Assembly (NCBI RefSeq): GCF_001262605.1
Contig: NZ_LGTC01000001.1
Coordinates: 1-64,000 of the forward strand
Origin: Pseudobacteroides cellulosolvens ATCC 35603 = DSM 2933
GTDB lineage: Bacteria > Bacillota > Clostridia > Acetivibrionales > DSM-2933
Direction of reading: 5' to 3'
Length of the DNA: 64,000 nucleotides
The translations under genes and the position numbers were made by a program. Below, in pieces: positions 46,819-55,020 of the stretch. A model generated the notes under the pieces. The model was not told the origin of the DNA. It saw only the letters and a program-made list of their open reading frames with translations, and searched no databases. Position 1 is the stretch's first letter. Each line of letters opens with the position of its first letter.

Positions 46819-48416
46819 AATATGTTCCTCCTCTTGTCAGCGGCAACAGGTTTAAAGAATATAATGACCAGCATAAAACACTGGGGAAGTGTAATCTGGA
46901 TGTTGGCGGCTATATAAGAGTATCAACTGCTAAGGAGTCCCAGAAGTCTTCTATTGAAAACCAAAAGAAGATATTAAAAGAATGGGCAAGCATAAACGGA
47001 TATAACCTGGTGCGTTTTTATATCGATGTTAAAAGCGGTGCATATTCATATCTGAGGAATGAAATGCAGCAACTCAGAGAAGATATAAAAAAAGGGATAA
47101 TAAACGGTGTTATTTCTAAAGAAATTGCCAGAACTTCCAGGGATATAATGGATATTCTTGAGCTTAAGAGAAGCCTCGGTGATTATGGTGCATTTTTTAT
47201 TTCTCTTAAGGAGAACTATGACAGCCGGACTGATGACGATGAATTTTTGCTGGTCATTCATGCAGGGCTTGCCCAGAAGGAGCGGAAAACTACAGCCAGC
47301 AGAGTTAAGGTAACTCAGCTTTTAAAGGCCAAGGAAGGTAAAACCAATGTAGCCTCGCCAGCTTTTGGCTATATGCTGACTCCAGATAAACAGTACCTTA
47401 TGGTTAATGACGAGACATCAAAAATATACAGGCTAATTGTTGAGAAGTTTCTGGAGGGGTGGGGACAGCTTAAAATATGCAAATATCTAAATAGTCAGGG
47501 GATACCCTCTAAAAGAGGCGAGAAATGGCATACAAATTCAATTAGGACAATACTAACGAATCCTGTATATTTGGGGATTACTATTTACAATGCTACAACC
47601 ATGGTCAGAGACAGTACAGGCAGGCAAAAGAGGCTAGTAAGACCTGAATCGGAATGGATAATAAGACATAATACCCATGAGCCATTGATTACTAATGAAG
47701 AATATGAAAAGGTTCAGCAAATCATAAATGAAAGAAAAGAAAAAGATAGCAAGGAATGGAGCTGTGAAAAGAAATACTTGCTATCCGGATTTCTCTATTG
47801 CAGCGTTTGCAATGGTAAGATATATGGTGGCAAGCAACCAAGTAAAGCCAAAAATCCAAAAGAACCGTATTACTTCTATTATGTAGATCAGAACCGCTAT
47901 GGGATTTGTGATACAAAGTCCAAGTATTGGGATATGGGAAAGGTAGACAGCCTTGTTATGGAGCACTTAAAGAATTTCTTTAAGGATAGGGAATTGCTTG
48001 AGGAGAGCATCAGGGCCAAGCAATACCTTTTTGATAAAAAACTTATACAGGAGAAAAAACTTCGTGAGGAATTGCAAAAAAGTCTTGATAAAATAAATGT
48101 AGCTATAAGGAAACAGCAGGAGGCATTTGAAAGTGAAGTCATATTAATAGACGAATACAAAGTTAGAATGTCTGAGCTGCGGGAAAAAAAGAATGAACTG
48201 ATTCAAAAAATTGATGTTTTGAATAAAAAGCTTGAGAAAAGTGACAGCATAGATATAAAGCTTAATACTATACTTGATAAAGTAATTGGGTTAATTGAAA
48301 ATTTAGACAAGCTGGATTATAATTTAAAAGAGGTCGTTCTTAAAAAACTTGTAAAGCGTATTTTTATTTCTGCTGATTATTCACTTAAGTTTGATTATAC
48401 TTTTGAGGAAGATTAA
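46803..48416 (+). CDS. Large serine recombinase of element B
   Basis: 537 residues. A 36-residue N-terminal extension precedes the catalytic motif Y37-I-R39-V-S41. The segment ISKEIARTSRDIMDIL holds the later arginines. Recombinase domain about 185-300 (PAFGYMLTPDKQ, KYLNSQGIPSKRGEKW); zinc ribbon near 330 (YCSVCNGKI ... YGICD); coiled coil about 400-490. The stop is 57 bp from the att centre in cotJC piece 1. It is the candidate to excise element B. Its relation to recombinase A is distant, in line with the different crossover dinucleotides (CC versus TT on the plus strand). Confidence 0.94.
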   Translation: MDREIKYVPPLVSGNRFKEYNDQHKTLGKCNLDVGGYIRVSTAKESQKSSIENQKKILKEWASINGYNLVRFYIDVKSGAYSYLRNEMQQLREDIKKGIINGVISKEIARTSRDIMDILELKRSLGDYGAFFISLKENYDSRTDDDEFLLVIHAGLAQKERKTTASRVKVTQLLKAKEGKTNVASPAFGYMLTPDKQYLMVNDETSKIYRLIVEKFLEGWGQLKICKYLNSQGIPSKRGEKWHTNSIRTILTNPVYLGITIYNATTMVRDSTGRQKRLVRPESEWIIRHNTHEPLITNEEYEKVQQIINERKEKDSKEWSCEKKYLLSGFLYCSVCNGKIYGGKQPSKAKNPKEPYYFYYVDQNRYGICDTKSKYWDMGKVDSLVMEHLKNFFKDRELLEESIRAKQYLFDKKLIQEKKLREELQKSLDKINVAIRKQQEAFESEVILIDEYKVRMSELREKKNELIQKIDVLNKKLEKSDSIDIKLNTILDKVIGLIENLDKLDYNLKEVVLKKLVKRIFISADYSLKFDYTFEED

Positions 48417-48451
48417 GACTTAGAATGAATTTCATATGTAGGAAATTTGTT

Positions 48452-48494
48452 TATAAAAACCTTAAATCCGGCCCGCCGTATTGAGTAATAATAT
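48452..48494. other. Right attachment site of element B
   Basis: Element arm tataaaaaccttaaatcc (48452-48469), core ggcccgcc (48470-48477), then cotJC piece 1. The inferred crossover is CC at 48473-48474. It pairs with the site at 26952-26993. Confidence 0.85.
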
Positions 48495-48564
48495 ATTTTG
48501 CCATTCTTGGATTGGGGGTTACTATCTTAACTGGATACTCCAATTTTTTTTCATAAATCCACAT
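48474..48564 (-). CDS. cotJC: Spore coat protein CotJC, piece 1 of 3 (N-terminal)
   Basis: The ATG at 48564 follows a strong RBS (aaaggaggc) 38 nt after the cotJB stop. It reads MWIYEKKLEYPVKIV then PNPRMAKYIITQYGG, matching the start of CotJC. Past GGPD the frame enters element B and hits a stop five codons later (TAA at 48451-48453), so without excision only a 37-residue peptide is made. Pieces 2 and 3 are at 26900-26971 and 7460-7902. Confidence 0.94.
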
Positions 48565-48602
48565 TGATAAGCCTCCTTTTTGATTCTACATTCAAATACA
48601 CA

Positions 48603-48851
48603 CTATTTCTCCCATGGCCATGGACTGTCAATCCACTTCCAGGTGTTACCGTAGTTAGGACTTTGCTGGGTTAGGGGACCGTACATCTTTTCATATTTAT
48701 CCCTCAGCATTCTTGACTTTAAAACACTTGAGTTAAAAAGCATTATTGCCCGCTGATCCCAAGGGTGTGTGTTTAGATATAAGCCAAGTTCAATAGATGT
48801 AAAATCTACGCTCATAATTTCTTTCAATAGACAATCACGGTTTGTATCCAT
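48603..48851 (-). CDS. cotJB: Spore coat protein CotJB
   Basis: 82 residues from the ATG at 48851, which follows ggaggt; a longer reading from a TTG at 48869 is unlikely. The family pattern is present: LLKEIMSVDFTSIELGLYLNTHP near the start, then a Tyr-rich region and the C-terminal WKWIDSPWPWEK. CotJB is a small inner spore-coat component expressed in the mother cell. Middle gene of cotJABC. Confidence 0.93.
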   Translation of the reverse strand: MDTNRDCLLKEIMSVDFTSIELGLYLNTHPWDQRAIMLFNSSVLKSRMLRDKYEKMYGPLTQQSPNYGNTWKWIDSPWPWEK

Positions 48852-48865
48852 ATCAATACCTCCAA

Positions 48866-49072
48866 TCAAGCATCAACCGTATATTCAGGATCTACACCAT
48901 AGGGCCTGTCGAGCTCAGGGAAAATAGTTCCTCTCTTTAATCCCACTTCAGGTGTATATAAGCAGGATAGATACTGGAAAGGAACATAGGCATGAGCAAG
49001 CTTGGGCATTTCCATTGAAACCGGATATAAATCATTAGGACCATTGTAATTGTTGTTATTCATTATGTTCAT
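48866..49072 (-). CDS. cotJA: Spore coat-associated protein CotJA
   Basis: 68 residues. The ATG at 49072 has the RBS ggaggg. The conserved CotJA core is AHAYVPFQYLSCLYTPEVGLKRGTIFPELDRPY. In B. subtilis the cotJ operon is transcribed by mother-cell sigma-E; I could not read a confident promoter here because a repeat (R1 copy c) lies 35-115 nt upstream. First gene of the operon that ends in the split cotJC. Confidence 0.93.
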   Translation of the reverse strand: MNIMNNNNYNGPNDLYPVSMEMPKLAHAYVPFQYLSCLYTPEVGLKRGTIFPELDRPYGVDPEYTVDA

Positions 49073-49106
49073 TCTATTCCCTCCGAAATCTTAGTTTAAT
49101 TAATGT

Positions 49107-49187
49107 CTAAGAAATTATGGTATATGTTATACCATAATTTCTTAGACAACCATTAAGGTTGACAAAATCATTTCATGATTTTGTATT
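49107..49187. repeat. Repeat R1, copy c, upstream of cotJA
   Basis: The first hairpin gtctaagaaattatgg, through tataac-type loop, to ccataatttcttagac is a near-perfect 43-bp dyad. Then a spacer with aagg and a second hairpin acaaaatcatttcatgattttgt. It occupies the space where the cotJ promoter should lie. Changes in one arm are matched in the other compared with copies a and d. A fragment (ttaggaattatggtg) also lies at 49269-49284. Confidence 0.8.
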
Positions 49188-49433
49188 TTAGGTTATAGGA
49201 TTAATATCAGTATATGATTGTTTACATAAAGCTGTTACAAAAGATGACAATAGTGATTTTTTGAATGTTTAGGAATTATGGTGTTTTATGAATTTTGAAA
49301 TATAGAGATAGCGATTTTGTTATTTGCAAACTGGAAGCTTATTCTTTATAATTAAAAGACCGATATAAATAGTAATAAATGAAGTTTGCTTTTAATACTG
49401 ATAAAATATTAGGCATTCAAAGGGGTGTATTAA

Positions 49434-50810
49434 TTGACTAAAACATATGTACTTGATACCAATGTATTGCTTCAAACTCCCTATGCATTATATTCTTTTG
49501 GTGATAATACCATAGTTATACCGGAGATTGTTTTGGAGGAACTTGACAAGTTTAAGAAAGAAAATTCAGAATTAGGAGCAAATGCAAGGCACACTGCAAG
49601 GCTTATTGATTCGCTTAGAAGTAAAGGTAATTTGAATGAAGGAATTGAACTGGAAAATGGCGGTACTCTTAAGGTTTATATGAATGACTTGGGAGGCAGG
49701 CTCCCTGAAGGTTGGGAAGATAATAATGACAACAGGATCCTTAGACTCTGCAAAGGACTTAAGGAGAAGGGTGACAATGTATTTCTTGTAACCAAGGATG
49801 TATTTGAAAGGATTAAGGCCGATGTAATTGGCATTGTAGCTCAGGATTTTTTTGCTGAGCAGGTTGCGGGATCCGAAGAGCAGTATAAGGGCAGGCTTAA
49901 GGTCTATGCCTCAGAGGAGAATATAAATGAATTTTATAAAAAGGGAAGAATGAGTATAGATGACGTTTTTTGCTATTCTCCCGATTACTGTAAAAAAGAT
50001 CTTGATGAGAAGATTTGCAACCAGTTTTTTATTATTCATTCTACTACAAATGAAAAGCAAACGGCATTAGGCCGTTTTGACGGGAAGGAAATAGTTGCTT
50101 TAAAGTACCTTCAGGAGAGGCCTTTTGGAGTTACGCCAAGGAATGCAGGACAGAAGTTCATGCAGGAAGCATTGATGATGGATGCAGATAAAGCACCTCT
50201 TGTTATAATAAAAGGGCCTGCCGGTACAGCAAAAACTTTTTACTCTCTTGCAGTTGGGCTTCAAAAAATAATGCTTGATAGAAGCAAGCTATATAGAAAG
50301 ATACTGGTTTGCAGGCCAAATGTCAAACTTGATGAGGACATAGGCTTTCTTCCCGGCACAGAACAGGAAAAGATAGCACCTTATTTAAGGCCAATTGTAG
50401 ATAATCTGGAAGTGTTAATTGATAATGATGAAGAAGAGCGTTATAAAAGTGAGAAAGAACTTAAAGATAAAGTAGATGAACTTTTCGACAGAAAAATCAT
50501 AAATACTGAAGCCATAGCATTTATAAGGGGAAGATCAATTGTTAAGCAGTGGGTTATAATTGACGAAGCACAGAACCTTACACCAAAGCAGGTTAAGGGA
50601 ATAATAACAAGGGCTGGGATGGGCACAAAAATAATTCTTTTAGGCGACCCGGAACAAATAGATCATCCCTTCCTTGACATAAGGACAAACGGCTTGTGTT
50701 ATGCATCTGAGAAAATGAAAGGAAGTCCTTTGTGCTATCAAGTAACTCTTACCGATGAAGAGTGCGAACGTTCTGAGCTTGCTTATGAAGGTGCAAAGAG
50801 AATGCTATAG
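49434..50810 (+). CDS. PIN-PhoH fusion ATPase (YlaK-like)
   Basis: 458 residues from a TTG. An N-terminal PIN ribonuclease domain (1-140) has the acidic residues in YVLDTNVLL and VLEELDKFK and the later DNNDNRIL. A PhoH-type helicase/ATPase domain follows, with Walker A GPAGTAKTFYS near 261 and VIIDEAQNLTPKQ near 380, ending FVTLTDEECERS-like. Such PhoH2-type proteins unwind and cut RNA. The start context is aaggggtg. Chromosomal and ordinary for clostridia. Confidence 0.92.
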   Translation: MTKTYVLDTNVLLQTPYALYSFGDNTIVIPEIVLEELDKFKKENSELGANARHTARLIDSLRSKGNLNEGIELENGGTLKVYMNDLGGRLPEGWEDNNDNRILRLCKGLKEKGDNVFLVTKDVFERIKADVIGIVAQDFFAEQVAGSEEQYKGRLKVYASEENINEFYKKGRMSIDDVFCYSPDYCKKDLDEKICNQFFIIHSTTNEKQTALGRFDGKEIVALKYLQERPFGVTPRNAGQKFMQEALMMDADKAPLVIIKGPAGTAKTFYSLAVGLQKIMLDRSKLYRKILVCRPNVKLDEDIGFLPGTEQEKIAPYLRPIVDNLEVLIDNDEEERYKSEKELKDKVDELFDRKIINTEAIAFIRGRSIVKQWVIIDEAQNLTPKQVKGIITRAGMGTKIILLGDPEQIDHPFLDIRTNGLCYASEKMKGSPLCYQVTLTDEECERSELAYEGAKRML

Positions 50811-50856
50811 GGCAAGGATATGATAAGATTCTGCTGCCAAGTCATGATCAAAAAAT

Positions 50857-50933
50857 TAACTTCCGCTATAAATTTCGCTTATGTGTTGACTTAGCTCGTC
50901 AACACTTGCGAAGAAAGCGGAAGTTATTTTTTC
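50857..50933 (+). terminator. Hairpin repeat R3, copy a, acting as terminator
   Basis: TAACTTCCGCT at 50857 pairs with AGCGGAAGTTA ending at 50926, with an inner hairpin gttgac/gtcaac, followed by TTTTTT. It ends the PIN-PhoH gene and faces the convergent GH57 gene. A partial second copy with the same inner sequence is at 18503-18560, so this terminator belongs to a dispersed repeat family. Confidence 0.85.
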
Positions 50934-50942
50934 ATTCAGGCT

Positions 50943-52538
50943 TTACATTGTCTTATAAATTCTATAATCGATCTCAGGAAAAATATTATCCTTATTCTTC
51001 ATATCCATAAGCCATTCTTCATCAATATTGTTTTCCTTGATATCATGATAGAGCCTTAAAAATCTTCCAATATGGTCAGTTGTCCTTTTGACAGCATATT
51101 GCACCATTGTGCCTGTCTTCATTATGAAAGCCCAATCACTGCTTTGAGCCAGAAGAAGCTCACGGGCTGCCTGGTTTAGTGCTTCTTTTTTTATACCTTC
51201 GGCGATCTTATTTTCATTGGCCAATTCAGTCATTCGTTCAGCACCCTTGTGGAGGTGCTTGTAAATCCAGTCATTGGAACTGTTTAGCCAAACTTCATTG
51301 TAACCATTATAGCCCCAGCTTGATGCACATGGAACAGATACTTGCATTATGGGGTTGTTGTTCATGTACTCCTTTAATGTAGTGAGATTGAAAGCACTTT
51401 GATTGGTATGAATCTTTTTAAACATTGAATATAGCCAATGGGGACCTTCATACCACCAGTGACCTAAGAGCTCAGCATCATAGGGACACACTACAATGGG
51501 TGGCCTGTCCATGATCTTTGACAGGCAAAGAATTTGTTTTTCTCTGTTTTCGATAAAATTTTCAGCATGGAAGACTGCTTTTTCTTTTGCAGCATCAGGG
51601 TTGTAGGGAGATTTATCATTGGTTTTACCGGTTATGCTGTAGTATTTTATACCTGTTTGTATCCTGTGACCATCAGGAGATATATGATCCTTAATGTATT
51701 CGTAATCCAGGTCATATCCAATATCCCTGTAAAAGTCTCTGTAGCACTTGTCGCCGGGATAGCCGTCATGAGAGCTCCAAACCTGTTTTGAAGATTCAAT
51801 ATCCCTGGCGAATGCTACAATACCGTTTGTAGTTACAATTGGAGCAAATGTTCCATATACTGGCTTGGGATTTGCAAAAAGCAGTCCATGGGATTCAGTG
51901 ATAAAGTATTCTATTCCGTTTCGTTTTAGAGAATTTTCGACCATAGGAGTATAACCGCATTCCGGTAGCCACATTCCCTTTGGCTTAACTTTGAAAAACT
52001 TTTCATAAGTGTCAACACCTATTGTTATTTGGGCGTTTACAGCTTCAGGTGAATTGCTGAGAATTGGAAGATATCCATGGGTAGCAGCACATGCTATAAT
52101 CTCTAATTTACCTGTATCCTGAAGTTTTTTAAAAGCTTGTACAATGTCACATTTACATTTGTCCCTGAACATAATCAAATCGCTTTTAAACTTATTATTG
52201 TACATTTTAGCCAAATGATTGAATTCTGGTTGGCTTTTTGTTCTATGTATTTCTTTTTCAGTCAAGTCAATAAGTTTTAAAAGGTGATCGATATACCTGT
52301 TTTGAAGTAATGTATCTGTAAGCATAGTCAATAGGGGAGGAGTAAGGGACATGGTTATACGGAAGTCTACTCCTTCATTTAATAGAGACTCAAAACATTG
52401 GATTAATGGTAAATAAGTTTCAGAAATAGCTTCAAACAACCATCTTTCTTCCAGGAAATCTTTGTGTTCCGGGTGTCTTACAAATGGAAGATGTGCATGG
52501 AGTACTATTGCAACATGACCTTTATGCAAAGTTATCAT
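50943..52538 (-). CDS. GH57 glucan branching enzyme-type protein
   Basis: 531 residues. GH57 landmarks: HAHLPFVRHPE near the start, the nucleophile Glu in MWLPECGYTP (near 190), the acid Asp in VCPYDAELLGHWWYEGPHWL (near 355), and the C-terminal DUF1957 helical domain (SSWGYNGYNEVWLNSSNDWIYKHLH). This fits 1,4-alpha-glucan branching enzymes. It is followed upstream by a DUF4912 gene with a 4-nt overlap, and a GT4 glycosyltransferase lies beyond, so the three probably serve glycogen or alpha-glucan synthesis. Confidence 0.9.
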   Translation of the reverse strand: MITLHKGHVAIVLHAHLPFVRHPEHKDFLEERWLFEAISETYLPLIQCFESLLNEGVDFRITMSLTPPLLTMLTDTLLQNRYIDHLLKLIDLTEKEIHRTKSQPEFNHLAKMYNNKFKSDLIMFRDKCKCDIVQAFKKLQDTGKLEIIACAATHGYLPILSNSPEAVNAQITIGVDTYEKFFKVKPKGMWLPECGYTPMVENSLKRNGIEYFITESHGLLFANPKPVYGTFAPIVTTNGIVAFARDIESSKQVWSSHDGYPGDKCYRDFYRDIGYDLDYEYIKDHISPDGHRIQTGIKYYSITGKTNDKSPYNPDAAKEKAVFHAENFIENREKQILCLSKIMDRPPIVVCPYDAELLGHWWYEGPHWLYSMFKKIHTNQSAFNLTTLKEYMNNNPIMQVSVPCASSWGYNGYNEVWLNSSNDWIYKHLHKGAERMTELANENKIAEGIKKEALNQAARELLLAQSSDWAFIMKTGTMVQYAVKRTTDHIGRFLRLYHDIKENNIDEEWLMDMKNKDNIFPEIDYRIYKTM

Positions 52539-53107
52539 TCCTTTCCAAACAACTCAAGGGAGCTTATTCCAAAGCATTGTTCAAATTTTGAATTGAATGC
52601 AAATTCCATTGAGCTGATTCCAATATTTTTATAATAAGATTCCATGTCCAGCATTTCATAAATATACCTGCTTTCTTTTTCCAAGCCGGATTTGGAGAAA
52701 TTCCTGTAATCCATAAAATAACAGGAAGCACTACTACTGACTGAATTACTTGGCGTCAGAACATAGTTGGAAGAAACTATAGGTATAAAGAATCGTTCAG
52801 AAATTTTTCTTCCATATTCAACCTCATAAAAACTGTTAATATTATCAACATGAATATACCAGTTGTTAGCATAATCATTAATTACTATTATAAAATTGCT
52901 GCCATTGGATAGATTTTTAACTTTTAATGCTGGTGATGATTTTTGCCAGAACTCAATCCCCAGCTCATCAATGAAACGTCTTGTTTCTATTCCGGATATT
53001 TCCCAATATGCAAAAAGGCAATTGGGATCCCTGGCTACAAGTACAATTTTGGTTTCACCGTAGCTTTCAGGCAGCTTATATGTATTTGGAGTGTTCGAAT
53101 GATCCAT
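52535..53107 (-). CDS. DUF4912 protein paired with the GH57 enzyme
   Basis: 190 residues. DUF4912 signature: LPESYGETKIVLVARDPNCLFAYWEISG near residues 13-40, then a beta-rich fold. Such proteins usually sit beside GH57 branching enzymes, as here (stop overlapping the GH57 ATG by four bases). The role is probably carbohydrate binding or assembly of the branching enzyme, which is inferred. Between this gene and 53651 lie about 540 AT-rich nt with repeat R1 copy d and no gene. Confidence 0.88.
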   Translation of the reverse strand: MDHSNTPNTYKLPESYGETKIVLVARDPNCLFAYWEISGIETRRFIDELGIEFWQKSSPALKVKNLSNGSNFIIVINDYANNWYIHVDNINSFYEVEYGRKISERFFIPIVSSNYVLTPSNSVSSSASCYFMDYRNFSKSGLEKESRYIYEMLDMESYYKNIGISSMEFAFNSKFEQCFGISSLELFGKE

Positions 53108-53238
53108 ATCTTTATTCCTCCTTTGTCTATTAAATGGTTTGCATTTTATTTACATTTTATTCATAAGCTAATCGAATTTTAGTATTATTTTAATAAGACT
53201 TATTTTACTATATTAATTTTTATTGTATAATGTATATG

Positions 53239-53318
53239 AACAAAATCGCTTGCGATTTTGCAACCTTGGTAGTTGTCGTGAGAAATTGTGGTGTAGAATA
53301 CACCATAATTTCCTAGAC
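53239..53318. repeat. Repeat R1, copy d (inverted orientation)
   Basis: Read on the minus strand: gtctaggaaattatggtg, loop, caatttctcacgac, spacer with caagg, then AAAATCGCaagcgATTTT. It matches copy a (9673-9755) closely, although copy a lies inside element A and this one in the chromosome. It lies between the divergent DUF4912 and GT4 genes. Confidence 0.85.
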
Positions 53319-53650
53319 ATTAAAAAAGCAATTTTATCTTACATAATATAAGTATTGTATTTTAAAAGAAGGATTTTTTCTATATTTACAGAATATATCC
53401 GTATAAATTCAATAAATATAAAACATTATATATCTTTTCCTTGGTTAAATACTTACGGACTAAATGTGTAATAGATCAATTGTTTTAATTAAAACATATA
53501 TTAAATAAAGTTATACACATAAATTGAAATAAAATACGCAAAATATTTATAAAGGAATTTTAATTATATTAAAAAGTTTATTTTAATATAACATTTTATT
53601 CTCATAAATATAATTGAAGATTTTCCGGCTAGTTTTGAAAGGAGCCGATT

Positions 53651-54874
53651 ATGAAGATATTAATGCTTTCTTGGGAATACCCTCCAAGGATAGTTGGTGG
53701 AATTTCAAGAGTTGTTTATGATCTTGCACAAAAACTGGGAGAAAGAGATAATGAGGTTCACGTAGTAACCTTTTGTGAACCTGGAACTAAAGAATTGGAA
53801 AAGGACAAAAATGTTATAGTTCACAGAGTTCATTCATATGATGTAGGAACATACAATTTTGTCGATTGGGTTTTGCATTTGAACTTTGCTTTGACAGAAA
53901 GAGCTGTAGCTCTTATTAATGACATTGGAAAGTTTGATATAATACATGCTCATGATTGGATAGTTGCTTTTGCAGCTAAGACTATAAAGAATGCATATTC
54001 AATTCCTTTGGTTTGTACAATTCATGCTACTGAGTCGGGTAGAAACTGGGGAATACATAATGATATCCAAAGGTATATCAGTGGTGTTGAGTGGTGGCTT
54101 GGATACGAATCATGGAGGGCAATAGTAAACAGCAACTATATGAGAAACGAGGTTAAGAGCGTATTTTCTCTTCCTGATGATAAAATAAGGATAATTCCTA
54201 ACGGAGTTGACTTAAATAAGTTTAATGGCTATACAAAGAATCTGGAAGTTAGAAGAAAATATGCAATGGACCATGAAAAAATAGTATTCTTTGTAGGCAG
54301 ACTTGTTAATGAAAAGGGTGCTCATGTATTGTTGGATGCCGTACCTAAGGTACTCCATCATTATTATGATACCAAGTTCATCATTGCAGGGAGAGGTCCT
54401 CAGTTGGATCACTTGAAATGGATTACTGCTTCAAAAAATTTATCACACAAAGTATACTTTACCGGGTATATAAGTGATGAGGATTTGCTGCAGTTGTATA
54501 AAGTTGCTGATATTGCAGTGTTTCCAAGCCTTTATGAGCCGTTTGGCATAGTGGCATTGGAAGGTATGGTGGCTGATGTACCTGTAGTAGTTTCGGATAC
54601 TGGCGGATTGGGTGAAATAGTCCATCATGGAGTAGACGGCATGAAGGCATACACCGGAAATGCAAATTCTCTGGCTGACTGTATACTTGAGCTTCTTTTT
54701 AATCCTGATAAGGCAGAGGAGATGGGAAGAAGAGCACTTGAAAAGGTTAGAAGAGTATACAATTGGGAATATATAGCGGATCAGACTATGGATGTTTATA
54801 AGGAAATAGTTGAAAGCTGTAAGCAATCATCATGGAATGTAAAAAGTATTAAGGAACAATTGGACATATTATAG
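53651..54874 (+). CDS. GT4-family glycosyltransferase (glycogen synthase-like)
   Basis: 407 residues. The N-terminal Rossmann domain starts MLSWEYPPRIVGGISRVVYDL, the acceptor-side glycine motif of GT4/GT5 enzymes, and includes IIHAHDWIVAFAAK. The C-terminal donor domain includes FVGRLVNEKGAHVLLDA and the E-x7-E motif in PSLYEPFGIVALEGM. RBS gaaaggag. Given the neighbouring GH57 and DUF4912 genes, a glucan-forming role (for example MalP-partner or glycogen synthase-like) is likely, but sugar donor and product are not proven. Confidence 0.9.
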   Translation: MKILMLSWEYPPRIVGGISRVVYDLAQKLGERDNEVHVVTFCEPGTKELEKDKNVIVHRVHSYDVGTYNFVDWVLHLNFALTERAVALINDIGKFDIIHAHDWIVAFAAKTIKNAYSIPLVCTIHATESGRNWGIHNDIQRYISGVEWWLGYESWRAIVNSNYMRNEVKSVFSLPDDKIRIIPNGVDLNKFNGYTKNLEVRRKYAMDHEKIVFFVGRLVNEKGAHVLLDAVPKVLHHYYDTKFIIAGRGPQLDHLKWITASKNLSHKVYFTGYISDEDLLQLYKVADIAVFPSLYEPFGIVALEGMVADVPVVVSDTGGLGEIVHHGVDGMKAYTGNANSLADCILELLFNPDKAEEMGRRALEKVRRVYNWEYIADQTMDVYKEIVESCKQSSWNVKSIKEQLDIL

Positions 54875-55020
54875 CAATATTTGGATGTATTTTGTCTTTA
54901 AAGCATTAAATATATTATAAAAATCATATAGTATTGGTGTATTTATAAAATAAAACTTAGATTTATAAATACTAATTATGCTATAATATTAAAAGTTATT
55001 AATTATTTGGAGGTTAAATT

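Larger units (their letters stand above)
26972..48473. mobile_element. Element B: skin-like insertion splitting cotJC pieces 1 and 2
   Basis: About 21,502 bp between the crossover points. Recombinase B (46803-48416) ends 57 bp from the right att centre. Cargo: an Xre regulator, a tandem pair of further large serine recombinases, an RHH protein, a sce7726/sce7725-like pair, an IetAS-like pair, four to five unknown genes, a perfect 60-bp palindrome, a helicase/DarT/ADP-ribosylglycohydrolase operon and another unknown gene. It is thus a defence-type cargo element. The presence of three recombinases suggests stacked insertions. Excision joins TAC GGC GG to A CCG GAC in frame. Confidence 0.88.

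Noticed and set aside
7903..48473. A single 40-kb prophage inserted in cotJC
   Set aside because: The missing middle piece of cotJC at 26900-26971 and two separate symmetric att pairs with their own recombinases show two elements. No phage structural, replication or lysis genes were recognised.
49107..49187. An operator specific to the cotJ operon
   Set aside because: The same double hairpin occurs at unrelated loci (9673, 53239 and others), so it is a dispersed repeat; an effect on cotJ is possible but not specific.
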